Of a stretch of DNA of 27,278 nt, positions 16,259 through 22,875 are shown piece after piece (within the stretch, counting starts at the first letter, position 1; each line of letters opens with the position of its first letter). The notes below the pieces were generated by a model, which saw only the letters and a list, made by a program, of their open reading frames with translations, was not told the DNA's origin and did no database searches. The position numbers were made by a program, and so were the translations under genes. The DNA comes from Magnetospirillum sp. (GTDB lineage: Bacteria > Pseudomonadota > Alphaproteobacteria > Rhodospirillales > Magnetospirillaceae): the NCBI GenBank assembly GCA_016183945.1, contig JACPDP010000004.1, positions 1 to 27,278 on the forward strand. The letters are read 5' to 3'.

Positions 16259-16321
16259 TGGGCGACGCCGCCCGCGAGTCCAGCGGCACGCGCCGCCGCC
16301 CGCCGCGTCGTCGCCCTGGTT

Positions 16322-16549
16322 TCAGCCGCCGACGCGCTGAAATCGCTTCCGCGCCGCCTCGGCCTCGGCGGCGCAGTCCCGGCACAGTTGGGCGGTGGGG
16401 TTGGCCTGGATGCGCTCGGGCTCGATGCCTTCGTGGCAGGCCTGGCAGATGCCGGTCGATGGCGCGGTGTCCATCTTGGCGCGCGCCGCCAGCACCGCCT
16501 CCGCGTTGAACTGCTCGGCCCTGTCGTTTGCGAGATCAGCGTCGTCCAT
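16322..16549 (-). CDS. Small DksA/TraR-type C4 zinc-finger protein
   Basis: A 75-residue protein with a helical, acidic N-terminal half (MDDADLANDRAEQFNAEAVL) and a C4 zinc finger: two cysteines in CQAC, a 17-residue loop containing PERIQANPTAQ, and two cysteines in CRDC. This is the finger of the DksA/TraR family without the long coiled coil, as in TraR- and YbiI-sized members. Full DksA contacts RNA polymerase through its secondary channel; whether this short form does is unknown. The ATG at 16549 has a GGGTGAAGG-type ribosome site. It lies 75 bases upstream of dapF on the same strand and 59 bases downstream of the HU gene. Confidence 0.82.
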   Translation of the reverse strand: MDDADLANDRAEQFNAEAVLAARAKMDTAPSTGICQACHEGIEPERIQANPTAQLCRDCAAEAEAARKRFQRVGG

Positions 16550-16608
16550 CGCCCTTCACCCTCCCAACCCGTCACTCCGCCGGCATGCCAACGGCGAGTG
16601 CCTTCCGT

Positions 16609-16884
16609 TTATCCATTGATGGCGTCTTTCAGCCCCTTGCCGGCGGCGAACTTGGCGGCCCTGCCGGCGGCGATGGTGATGGCCTTGCCGGTCTGCGGGT
16701 TGCGGCCTTCGCGGGCGGGCCGGGCGCTGACGGAAAAGGAACCGAAGCCAACCAAACGCACATCGTCGCCGGCCTTCAGGGCCGCGGTGATGGCCGCAAA
16801 GACGGCGTCCGTCGCCTTGTCCGCATCAGGCTTGGTCAGGCCGGTGAGTTCGGCCACGTTGCTGACGAGATCGGTCTTGTTCAT
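16609..16884 (-). CDS. hup: DNA-binding protein HU (HU-beta type)
   Basis: Histone-like nucleoid protein of 91 residues, the normal length. It begins MNKTDLVSNVAELTGL, has the dimer core helices and the GFGSFSVSARPAREGRNPQTGK segment that forms the start of the DNA-embracing arm with its conserved RNPQTG tip, and ends in the FAAGKGLKDAI helix. It bends and compacts DNA as a dimer. The ATG at 16884 is preceded by a G-rich ribosome site. The 59 bases between its stop and the zinc-finger gene hold nothing recognisable. Confidence 0.96.
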   Translation of the reverse strand: MNKTDLVSNVAELTGLTKPDADKATDAVFAAITAALKAGDDVRLVGFGSFSVSARPAREGRNPQTGKAITIAAGRAAKFAAGKGLKDAING

Positions 16885-17152
16885 TGGTGGTCCCCCCAGG
16901 AATGTCGTGCCTCAGCGTTGGCATATTGTCGCCGATTCGTCAATCTCGGCGCACACGCCAGACAGGGGCATGTGAATGAGTGCGTGACAAGGGAGGAGTG
17001 TGAATCTAACGACGATCTTCAGTTTTGCGCAGGGGGCCGCGATGGAGATGGAGGGGGATATCGTCGAGAGTCTTGTTTTTCTTGATCATTTCCGCGATTT
17101 GCCGGACCATGCGGCAGCAGGGCAAAGTGGTGTACGACACTGGGGGCATGCC
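16885..17152. promoter_or_regulatory. Divergent intergenic region between HU and the CHAT lipoprotein gene
   Basis: This 268-base stretch must hold the promoters for both divergent genes, but I find no pair of -35 and -10 boxes that I would defend. An open frame on the plus strand continues upstream of the CHAT gene to a GTG at 17000. A strong GGAGGAG precedes that GTG but with a spacing of only one base, so I do not use it as the start. Confidence 0.4.
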
Positions 17153-20100
17153 ATGCGTTGCGGAATCTTGGCACTCGTGCTTGCTGCGGTGACCCTCGGC
17201 GCCTGTCAGGATGACAAGCCGAAGCTGTCTTTGAGCGAGGCCCGAGCGGTCACCGACATCAAGACCCGCGGCATGGAGGGGCGCGGCGGCGCGGCGGTGG
17301 TCCGCAGCAGTACGGACATCCTGGCGCTGCTGGATGCTGAGAGGCCGGACCCGGCCAAGGTCGCCGAACTCACCACGGCCGCAGACCTTGGACCGCCACA
17401 AGGTGCTCCGCCCGCCAAGCTGGTCGAGTTCTATCTCAACCGCAGCAAGGCGGCGGAGGACCTGGGGCGGCTGCAGCAGCGGCTCGACGACATCGGTCGC
17501 GCCGCCGAGCTGGCCCGCAGGCACGGTGTCGGCGACCGCTCCCGCGTGCTGCAGGAGATGGGGACTGCGCTCATCCGCTTCGGCCGCTGGAGCGACGCCA
17601 TCGCCGCGCGCATGGAGGAAGTCGCCTGGGTCGAAGCCAATATGTCGGGCCAGGGAGGGCGACTGTTCGGCGCCTACTCCTTCCTTTCCCAACTCCATGC
17701 CTCGAGCGGCGACTTCAAGGAGGCGCAGGCTTGGCTGGACCGGCTGAACCGGCTCAAGAGCCAAGCCGCGCAGTGGCGCAACGTCGAAATGTACACGGCC
17801 ACGTGGACGGCCGCCAAGCTGAACGCCGAGGCGGTGCTGGCCTTTCAGAACGGGCGGCTGGCCGATGCCGAACAGCTCTACGGCGATCTGTTGAAGGCCA
17901 TCGAGCGGTCCATCGCCCTGATCCCCTCCTGGCCGACGCATCAGCGGCCGCCGGCCGGCAATCAGGAGCAGTGGCGCGACATGATGGTGGCCAGGCGCGC
18001 CGAGGTCATCGCGCGCCAGGGCCGCCTGCAGGAGGCCGAGATCGAGTTCCTGCAGGCCCTGGCCAGTCAGGTGAGCCGGCGCGGCCGCTACGCCGTCGAA
18101 ACCGCCGACATGCTGCGCGGCTACACCGGCATCGTGCTGGAGCGGGGGCAGGGCGCCGATGCTGAGAAGCTCGCCCGGGTGGCGCTCGATACCTATCGCC
18201 AGATTGGCCATCGGCCCGACTCGGTGAGCATCGCCTATTCTCAGGTGCTGCTGGGCCGGGCGCTGACCATGCTCCGGAGGGACGCCGAGGCGGTCGCGGT
18301 CTTCGAGCAGGCGGCGCGCGACCTCGCCGCCGACCCCTTGCGCGCCGAGCGCCTGGTGCGGACCAACGCTTCCTACGCCATCTCGCTGATCCGAACCGGC
18401 CGTGCCAAGGACGCGGTACGGGTGATGGAAGGCGCCCTGCGCGGACGCTCGGCAGATTACGGCTCCGACCATCTCGACACCGCCGAAACCCGCGCACTGC
18501 TGGGGGTCGCCAAGGCAGCCGCCGGCGACCGCCTCGGCGCCCTGGCCGATCTCAAGCCGACCATTCCCGTCCTGGTCCGTGGCACCGAGGCACTGGGAGC
18601 CGGCGGCACCCCGGTGCGGCGGGTGCGGACCCTGATGCTGATCCTTGAGGCCTATCTCGGCCTGCTGGCCGACCTGGGCCGCGGACAGGCGGCGGATTTC
18701 GACCTTCTTGACGAGTCGTTCCGCATCGCCGACATCGCCCACGGTAGTTCGGTGCAGCAGGCCATTGCCGCCAATGCCACCCGCAGCGCCGTGAGCGATC
18801 CCGAGCTGGCGGAACTGGTGCGCCGCGCCCAGGACGCCCGTCAGCAGGTGACGTCGTTGCGGGGGCTGCTCAGCGAGCTATTGGCGTCGCCCAAGGACCA
18901 GTCCTCGGCCTCGGCCATCGCCGACCTGCGCCGCGACATCGGCATGATCGAGGCCGCGGTAGACAGCATCGATGGCGAAATCGGCAGGCGCTTCCCCGCT
19001 TTCGCCGATCTGATGCGGCCGAGGGCGGTGGCGCCGGCCGAGATCGAGGCGGCGCTCACCCCTGGCGAAGCGATGATCCTGACCTATGTCGGGGAACAGC
19101 GGCTTTTCACGTGGGCGCTTCAGCGCGGGCGCAAGCCGGCCTTCGCGGTAACCGACCTGTCCCGCGCCGAGCTCAACGCCATGGTCCGTTCCTTGCGCAA
19201 GTCGCTCGACCCCACCAACGACGCCGACATTTCGTTTGATTTCGCTGCCGCCCATCGACTCTATAATGCCGTGCTGGCCCCGGTGGCCGCGACGTGGCAA
19301 GGAGCGTCCACCTTGACGGTGGTGCCCGATAAGGCCCTCGGCCAGTTACCTTTCGCCGTCCTGGTCACCGAGCCGACCTCGGCAATCCGGGAACAGCCGG
19401 GCCGTCCGCAATTCTCGGGCTACGGTTCGGTGCCATGGCTGATTCGTAAGGCGGCGGTGGTGCAGTTGCCATCCGCCTCGTCGCTGCTGGCGCTCCGCGG
19501 CGCCCTTGGCAATGCCGCCCATGCCCGCCGTCCCTTCATCGGGTTCGGCGATCCGCTGTTCAATCTGGCGCAACTGACCGAGGCGGCATCGCAGCAAATG
19601 GCTTTGGTGCGCGGGGCGAGCGGCAAGACGGTCCGCCTTTCCCGCCGCAACAGCCCCGACGCCCGCAAGCTCGATACCCGCAAGCTCGACAGTCTGCCGC
19701 GGCTACCCGAAACCGCCGACGAGATGCGGGCCATCGCCGAGGCGCTGGGGGCTGATCCGGCCAAGGACGTGATCGTCGGGGCGGCCACCAATGTTCGTAC
19801 CGTCAAGACGATGGATTTGTCGGACCGCCGGGTGGTGATGTTCGCCACCCATGGCCTGAAAGCCGGCGATCTGACAGGCCTCAATCAGCCGGCACTGGCG
19901 CTGTCCTCGCCCGCGGTGGCAGGGATCGAGGGCAGCGGGCTGTTCACCGTCGACGACGTGCTTGGGCTCAAGCTCAACGCCGACTGGGTGGTGTTGTCGG
20001 CCTGCAACACCGCCGCCCCGGAGGGCGAGGGGGCCGAAGCGATTTCGGGCCTCGGCCGCGCGTTCTTTTACGCCGGCACGCGAGCCGTTCTGGTGACCAG

Positions 20101-20326
20101 CTGGGCGGTGGAGACCAATTCGGCGGCGATGCTGACCGCCGGTGTCTTCCGCCGTCAGGCCGCCGACCCATCCTTGAGTCGGGCCGAGGCCTTGCGCCAG
20201 GCCGAGCTCGCGGTGATGGCCGCCGCCGCTCCGCCCGACCCCGCCACCGGCACGGTCGAGTACAGCTACGCCCATCCGATGTTCTGGGCGCCCTATGTCC
20301 TCGTGGGTGACGGCAGGGCAGGCTGA
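17153..20326 (+). CDS. TPR-CHAT lipoprotein (caspase-like peptidase)
   Basis: A 1057-residue protein that begins with a lipoprotein signal peptide (LALVLAAVTLGA-C, lipid-accepting Cys18); the following residue is Gln, so outer-membrane sorting is likely. Residues about 60-540 are helical repeats of TPR type (for example GRLADAEQLYGDLLKAIE and GRAKDAVRVMEGALRGR). The CHAT domain covers about 625-1050, opening with EIEAALTPGEAMILTYVGE. It carries the caspase-like dyad: His900 in FATHG and Cys951 in LSACNTA, 51 residues apart as usual, followed by GLGRAFFYAGTRAVLVTSW and MFWAPYVLVG. CHAT proteases cleave protein targets; TPRs sense or bind partners. The substrate is not evident: no gasdermin, Cas gene or other known partner is near. 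The ATG at 17153 gives the signal peptide and has GGGGG upstream. Confidence 0.88.
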   Translation: MRCGILALVLAAVTLGACQDDKPKLSLSEARAVTDIKTRGMEGRGGAAVVRSSTDILALLDAERPDPAKVAELTTAADLGPPQGAPPAKLVEFYLNRSKAAEDLGRLQQRLDDIGRAAELARRHGVGDRSRVLQEMGTALIRFGRWSDAIAARMEEVAWVEANMSGQGGRLFGAYSFLSQLHASSGDFKEAQAWLDRLNRLKSQAAQWRNVEMYTATWTAAKLNAEAVLAFQNGRLADAEQLYGDLLKAIERSIALIPSWPTHQRPPAGNQEQWRDMMVARRAEVIARQGRLQEAEIEFLQALASQVSRRGRYAVETADMLRGYTGIVLERGQGADAEKLARVALDTYRQIGHRPDSVSIAYSQVLLGRALTMLRRDAEAVAVFEQAARDLAADPLRAERLVRTNASYAISLIRTGRAKDAVRVMEGALRGRSADYGSDHLDTAETRALLGVAKAAAGDRLGALADLKPTIPVLVRGTEALGAGGTPVRRVRTLMLILEAYLGLLADLGRGQAADFDLLDESFRIADIAHGSSVQQAIAANATRSAVSDPELAELVRRAQDARQQVTSLRGLLSELLASPKDQSSASAIADLRRDIGMIEAAVDSIDGEIGRRFPAFADLMRPRAVAPAEIEAALTPGEAMILTYVGEQRLFTWALQRGRKPAFAVTDLSRAELNAMVRSLRKSLDPTNDADISFDFAAAHRLYNAVLAPVAATWQGASTLTVVPDKALGQLPFAVLVTEPTSAIREQPGRPQFSGYGSVPWLIRKAAVVQLPSASSLLALRGALGNAAHARRPFIGFGDPLFNLAQLTEAASQQMALVRGASGKTVRLSRRNSPDARKLDTRKLDSLPRLPETADEMRAIAEALGADPAKDVIVGAATNVRTVKTMDLSDRRVVMFATHGLKAGDLTGLNQPALALSSPAVAGIEGSGLFTVDDVLGLKLNADWVVLSACNTAAPEGEGAEAISGLGRAFFYAGTRAVLVTSWAVETNSAAMLTAGVFRRQAADPSLSRAEALRQAELAVMAAAAPPDPATGTVEYSYAHPMFWAPYVLVGDGRAG

Positions 20327-20358
20327 GCCTTCCGCCGTTCCCGGGGCAAACCGCCAGG

Positions 20359-20383
20359 GCGAGCCGCTGGGTCAGCGGCTCGC
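20359..20383. terminator. Hairpin between convergent CHAT and DsrC-like genes
   Basis: Perfect 11-base arms (20359-20369 and 20373-20383) enclose a GGT loop. The element lies between two gene ends that face each other, 32 bases after the CHAT stop. It lacks a T-run, so it may act as a bidirectional but weak terminator or a 3'-end stabiliser. Confidence 0.6.
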
Positions 20384-20391
20384 TCCCACCA

Positions 20392-20721
20392 TCAATACCC
20401 GCCCTTGCGCTTGGTCTCGGGCAGGCCGGCGATCTTGGTCGCCTGCTTCGACGGCTGCATCGGGTAAAGGTCGTACAGCTCCTTGGTGCCGATGCTTTCG
20501 CCCCAACGCTCGGTCATGGCCTTGGCCATGTGGCGTTCGTTGGGTTGGCTGCCGCCGTTATCGAAGTATTCTTCCCGCAGGTAGTGGAGCAGGTCCCAGT
20601 GGCGCTGGGTGAGCTCGGCGATGCCGCTGGCGGCGGCGATTTCCTTGGCGATGTCCTCATTCCAATCGTTGGTGTCGACGAGATAGCCGTTGCCGGTCTT
20701 TTCGATGTCCGCGTAACCCAA
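20392..20721 (-). CDS. DsrC/TusE-family protein lacking both redox cysteines
   Basis: A 109-residue member of the DsrC/TusE family. Matching segments are GYLVDTNDWNEDIAKEIA near the start, ELTQRHWDLLHYLREEYFD in the middle, the NERHMAKAMTERWG helix and the LYPMQPSKQATKIAGLP stretch. Catalytic members end in an arm with a cysteine in the A-C-x-I-A-G motif and another at the penultimate position. Here the first is Thr (QATKIAG) and the tail ends KRKGGY, so sulfur transfer by the usual trisulfide chemistry is impossible. Cysteine-less relatives have been proposed to be regulatory. I take a TTG start at 20721, with AAGGGGG seven bases upstream; the ATG at 20751 lies within a perfect TATAAT box and is more likely promoter. 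Confidence 0.82.
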   Translation of the reverse strand: MGYADIEKTGNGYLVDTNDWNEDIAKEIAAASGIAELTQRHWDLLHYLREEYFDNGGSQPNERHMAKAMTERWGESIGTKELYDLYPMQPSKQATKIAGLPETKRKGGY

Positions 20722-20749
20722 GGTCGTTCCCCCTTGCTGTCGGGTGGTC

Positions 20750-20755
20750 ATTATA
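20750..20755 (-). promoter_or_regulatory. Consensus -10 box for the DsrC-like gene
   Basis: TATAAT, a perfect consensus, lies on the minus strand in an unusually AT-rich tract (20750-20774) for this GC-rich DNA. A start about 7 bases downstream would give a leader of roughly 20 bases containing the AAGGGGG ribosome site and the TTG start. No good -35 box is seen, so an activator or an alternative sigma factor is possible. Confidence 0.55.
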
Positions 20756-20899
20756 TAAGAAATATATACTATAAGGAAACGCCGAGACGGAGTCCCGTTT
20801 TTGATTCATGGTGACCCGGGCGATCGAACCGCGGCGGGGATGTGGCGCCGAGGGGGCATGTATTCCCTAAGCGGGGTAGCGCGTTGACGGGATGTGCCA

Positions 20900-20928
20900 T
20901 TGAAAAATTTGTCAATTGGACATATATG
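20900..20928 (+). promoter_or_regulatory. Promoter candidate for ribosome modulation factor gene
   Basis: TTGAAA (20900-20905), a 17-base spacer, and TATATG (20923-20928) form a good sigma-70-like pair. A start near 20935 would leave a leader of about 118 bases before the gene. Within that leader TCTCAC-C-GTGAGA (20994-21006) is a perfect small inverted repeat that could be a protein site or hairpin. The 144 bases between this promoter and the DsrC-like promoter hold nothing else that I recognise. Confidence 0.55.
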
Positions 20929-21052
20929 AACATGGCCATTTGCGCCGCCCGCGCGCGGGCCGTTATTTTGGTTCTCGGCTTGGTGATCTTCCCTCTCACC
21001 GTGAGATGGCAGGCAGCACTTTTTCTGAATTCAACCATTCAAGGGGATTTCC

Positions 21053-21286
21053 ATGGTCGTGAGCACTCCGTTCCAACTGAGCCGCATCTATGCCAGCGGT
21101 TGGAGTGCGGGCCGGAAATGCAACGCCGACGAGGCGGCCGATATGGATGCCTTGGTGGACAGCCTCAATCCCCATCGGTCGGAGAACGAGCGCGAGCGAT
21201 GGAGCCAGGGGTTCAAGGATGCGGTGCTTCACCACGTCGAGCCGCCGGCGAAATTTCGCCACCGTCCGTCCCGCAAAGTCGACTAG
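21053..21286 (+). CDS. rmf: Ribosome modulation factor-like protein
   Basis: A 77-residue basic protein resembling ribosome modulation factor, which binds 70S ribosomes and drives their pairing into inactive 100S dimers in stationary phase. The pattern is the family's: an N-terminal Y-x-x-GW-x-AGRK segment (residues 13-22), a middle LNPHR, and W-x-x-GFKDAV (about 50-57), followed by a basic tail KFRHRPSRK. It is longer than the 55-residue enteric protein because of an insertion after AGRK. The ATG at 21053 has AAGGGG nine bases upstream. The promoter and long leader before it suggest control at the RNA level, but this is inference. Confidence 0.78.
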   Translation: MVVSTPFQLSRIYASGWSAGRKCNADEAADMDALVDSLNPHRSENERERWSQGFKDAVLHHVEPPAKFRHRPSRKVD

Positions 21287-21383
21287 CTGTGGAGTCGCAA
21301 GGCCGCTGAGCGCTCCGCGTGACCATGCGCCCCGGCTTGACCATGCTCAACGACCGGGCATGCGCGGCGGAGTCACCTTCGGG

Positions 21384-21409
21384 CCGTGGTCCGACACCGT
21401 GGTCCGACA
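21384..21409. repeat. 13-bp perfect tandem duplication upstream of the DUF2249 gene
   Basis: CCGTGGTCCGACA at 21384-21396 is repeated exactly at 21397-21409, 22 bases before the ATG of the next gene. It could be a slippage duplication or a doubled protein site. The rest of 21287-21430 holds no recognisable feature. Confidence 0.85.
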
Positions 21410-21430
21410 CAGTGATAAGGTGAGCCAGGC

Positions 21431-21703
21431 ATGCCCGACATCCTCCTCGACGTCCGCGAAATCGAGCCGCGCGAGCGCCATCCCCGCATTTTCACCACCT
21501 TCGACGGGCTGGCGGTCGGCGATGCGCTGGTGCTCGCCAACGATCACGATCCCCGTCCCCTGTTCTATCAGTTCAAGTCGGAGCGCCAGGGCGCCTTCGA
21601 CTGGACCTACCTGGAGCAGGGTCCGCTGTGGCGGGTGCGCATCACCAAGACCGCCCAGTTTGCCCGCGACCAGGGTGCCTGCTGCGGCACCTGCGGCGGC
21701 TGA
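21431..21703 (+). CDS. DUF2249-domain protein with cysteine-rich C-terminus
   Basis: A 90-residue soluble protein of the DUF2249 type: an N-terminal LLDVREIEPRERHPRIF strand-turn, the GDALVLANDHDPRPLFYQF motif with conserved His and Asp-Pro, and F-x-W-x-YLEQGPLWRVRITK in the second half. These proteins resemble small redox or metal-handling proteins and are often found near nitrogen-oxide or iron-sulfur genes, but their reaction is not established. The last residues, ACCGTCGG, hold three closely spaced cysteines that could bind metal. The ATG at 21431 has a GGTGAG site about 8 bases upstream. It lies between rmf and the DHH phosphoesterase gene on the same strand. Confidence 0.78.
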   Translation: MPDILLDVREIEPRERHPRIFTTFDGLAVGDALVLANDHDPRPLFYQFKSERQGAFDWTYLEQGPLWRVRITKTAQFARDQGACCGTCGG

Positions 21704-21746
21704 GGTTGGGGCCGCGCCGCCCTGCATCCACCCGCTCTGTTCGCGT

Positions 21747-21786
21747 GCCCGCCCTCGCCCCGGTTGTCACCGGGGCGAGGGCGGGC
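21747..21786. terminator. Very strong 18-bp hairpin before the DHH gene
   Basis: Perfect 18-base arms (21747-21764 and 21769-21786) enclose the loop TGTC. All but two pairs are G-C. It lies 43 bases after the DUF2249 stop and ends 40 bases before the next ATG. There is no T-run, so it may be a factor-assisted terminator or an RNA-stabilising element. Confidence 0.75.
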
Positions 21787-21826
21787 TATCCTTGGTGAGA
21801 GTCAGGGGCGGGAAGGAGGTTCATCC

Positions 21827-22759
21827 ATGAGCGACGGCAAGAAGTTTCGGCTGGTTACCCGGAGCGATTTCGACGGCCTGGTCTGTGCCGTGCTGCTGCG
21901 GCAGCTGGACATGATCGACGACATCAAGTTCGTCCATCCCAAGGACATGCAGGACGGCGTCGTCGAGATCGGGCCGGGCGACATCACCACCAACCTGCCC
22001 TATGTCGATGGCGTTCACCTCGCCTTCGACCACCATTTGTCCGAGACCATTCGGGTCGGCAAGAAGGACAACCACGTCATCGATCCCAAGGCGCCCTCGG
22101 CCGCCCGCGTGGTTTACGACTATTTCGGCGGGCCGGTCCGCTTCCCCGCCGCCTGGGACAAGATGATGGCCGCCGTGGACCAGGGCGATTCCGCCCAGTA
22201 TTCCATGGACGACATCCTCAACCCCAATGGCTGGACGCTGCTCAACTACATCATGGATGCCCGCACCGGGTTGGGCCGCTTCCGCGACTTCCGCATCTCC
22301 AACTATCAGTTGATGATGAATCTCATCGACTACTGCCGCAACCACACCATCGAGGACATTCTCGATCTCGAAGATGTCCGCGAGCGGACCGATCTCTACT
22401 TCGACCACCAGGAGAAGTTCAAGGAGCAGATCCGCCGCTGCTCGACGGTGCACAAGAACCTGGTGGTGCTGGATCTGCGCGGCGAGGAGACCATCTACGC
22501 CGGCAACCGCTTCATGATCTACGCGCTGTATCCCGACACCAACATCTCGATCCACCTGCTGTGGGGTCTCAAGCGGCAGAACACGGTGTTTGCCATCGGC
22601 AAGTCCATCGTCAACCGCTCGTCGAAGACCAATGTCGGCGCGCTGTGCCTGATCTACGGCGGTGGCGGCCACGAAAACGCCGGCACCTGCCAGGTGGAAA
22701 CCAGTTCCACCGACACCGTGCTGAACGACCTGATCGCCAAGATCAACGGCGACGGCTGA
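21827..22759 (+). CDS. DHH-family phosphoesterase (exopolyphosphatase-like)
   Basis: A 310-residue DHH/DHHA1 phosphoesterase. Motif I is SDFDG (Asp14 and Asp16) and motif III is FDHHLSE (Asp68-His69-His70). The C-terminal DHHA1 domain has the substrate loop GGGGHENAGTC at about 277-287. The family includes exopolyphosphatases, nano-RNases and cyclic-dinucleotide phosphodiesterases; the sequence alone does not choose between them, and a distant relation to other 'exopolyphosphatase-like' proteins is the best label. There is no signal peptide, so it should be cytosolic. The ATG at 21827 has a GGAAGGAGG ribosome site, one of the strongest in the window. A strong hairpin precedes the gene and another follows it, so it is probably a single-gene unit. 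Confidence 0.88.
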   Translation: MSDGKKFRLVTRSDFDGLVCAVLLRQLDMIDDIKFVHPKDMQDGVVEIGPGDITTNLPYVDGVHLAFDHHLSETIRVGKKDNHVIDPKAPSAARVVYDYFGGPVRFPAAWDKMMAAVDQGDSAQYSMDDILNPNGWTLLNYIMDARTGLGRFRDFRISNYQLMMNLIDYCRNHTIEDILDLEDVRERTDLYFDHQEKFKEQIRRCSTVHKNLVVLDLRGEETIYAGNRFMIYALYPDTNISIHLLWGLKRQNTVFAIGKSIVNRSSKTNVGALCLIYGGGGHENAGTCQVETSSTDTVLNDLIAKINGDG

Positions 22760-22823
22760 GGCTGCCTCATGCCGAGGTGCGGCCCCACGGGCTTCACTTC
22801 GGCGCCTGACGCATTCATTGATG

Positions 22824-22855
22824 ACGCGCCCGCGGGGCTTTTCCCGTGGGCGCGT
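22824..22855 (+). terminator. Hairpin between the DHH gene and zapE
   Basis: A 13-base stem (22824-22836 with 22843-22855, one G-T pair) encloses the loop GCTTTT. It starts 65 bases after the DHH stop and ends 21 bases before the zapE ATG. It probably terminates the DHH transcript. Confidence 0.65.
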
Positions 22856-22875
22856 CTGCGTTATGTTGCACCGCG

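Noticed and set aside
17000..17152. An N-terminal extension of the CHAT protein from GTG 17000
   Set aside because: The GGAGGAG before it is only one base from the GTG, and the extension would bury a clear lipoprotein signal peptide that starts at 17153.
20722..20751. ATG 20751 as the start of the DsrC-like protein
   Set aside because: The ATG is part of TATAAT, no ribosome site precedes it, and a TTG with AAGGGGG at ideal spacing follows at 20721. It is kept only as an alternative.
20927..21309. A possible small membrane protein starting at ATG 20927 (hydrophobic stretch AVILVLGLVIF)
   Set aside because: Its start overlaps the -10 box of the rmf promoter, it has no ribosome site, and its second half is out of frame over the RMF-like gene with biased composition.
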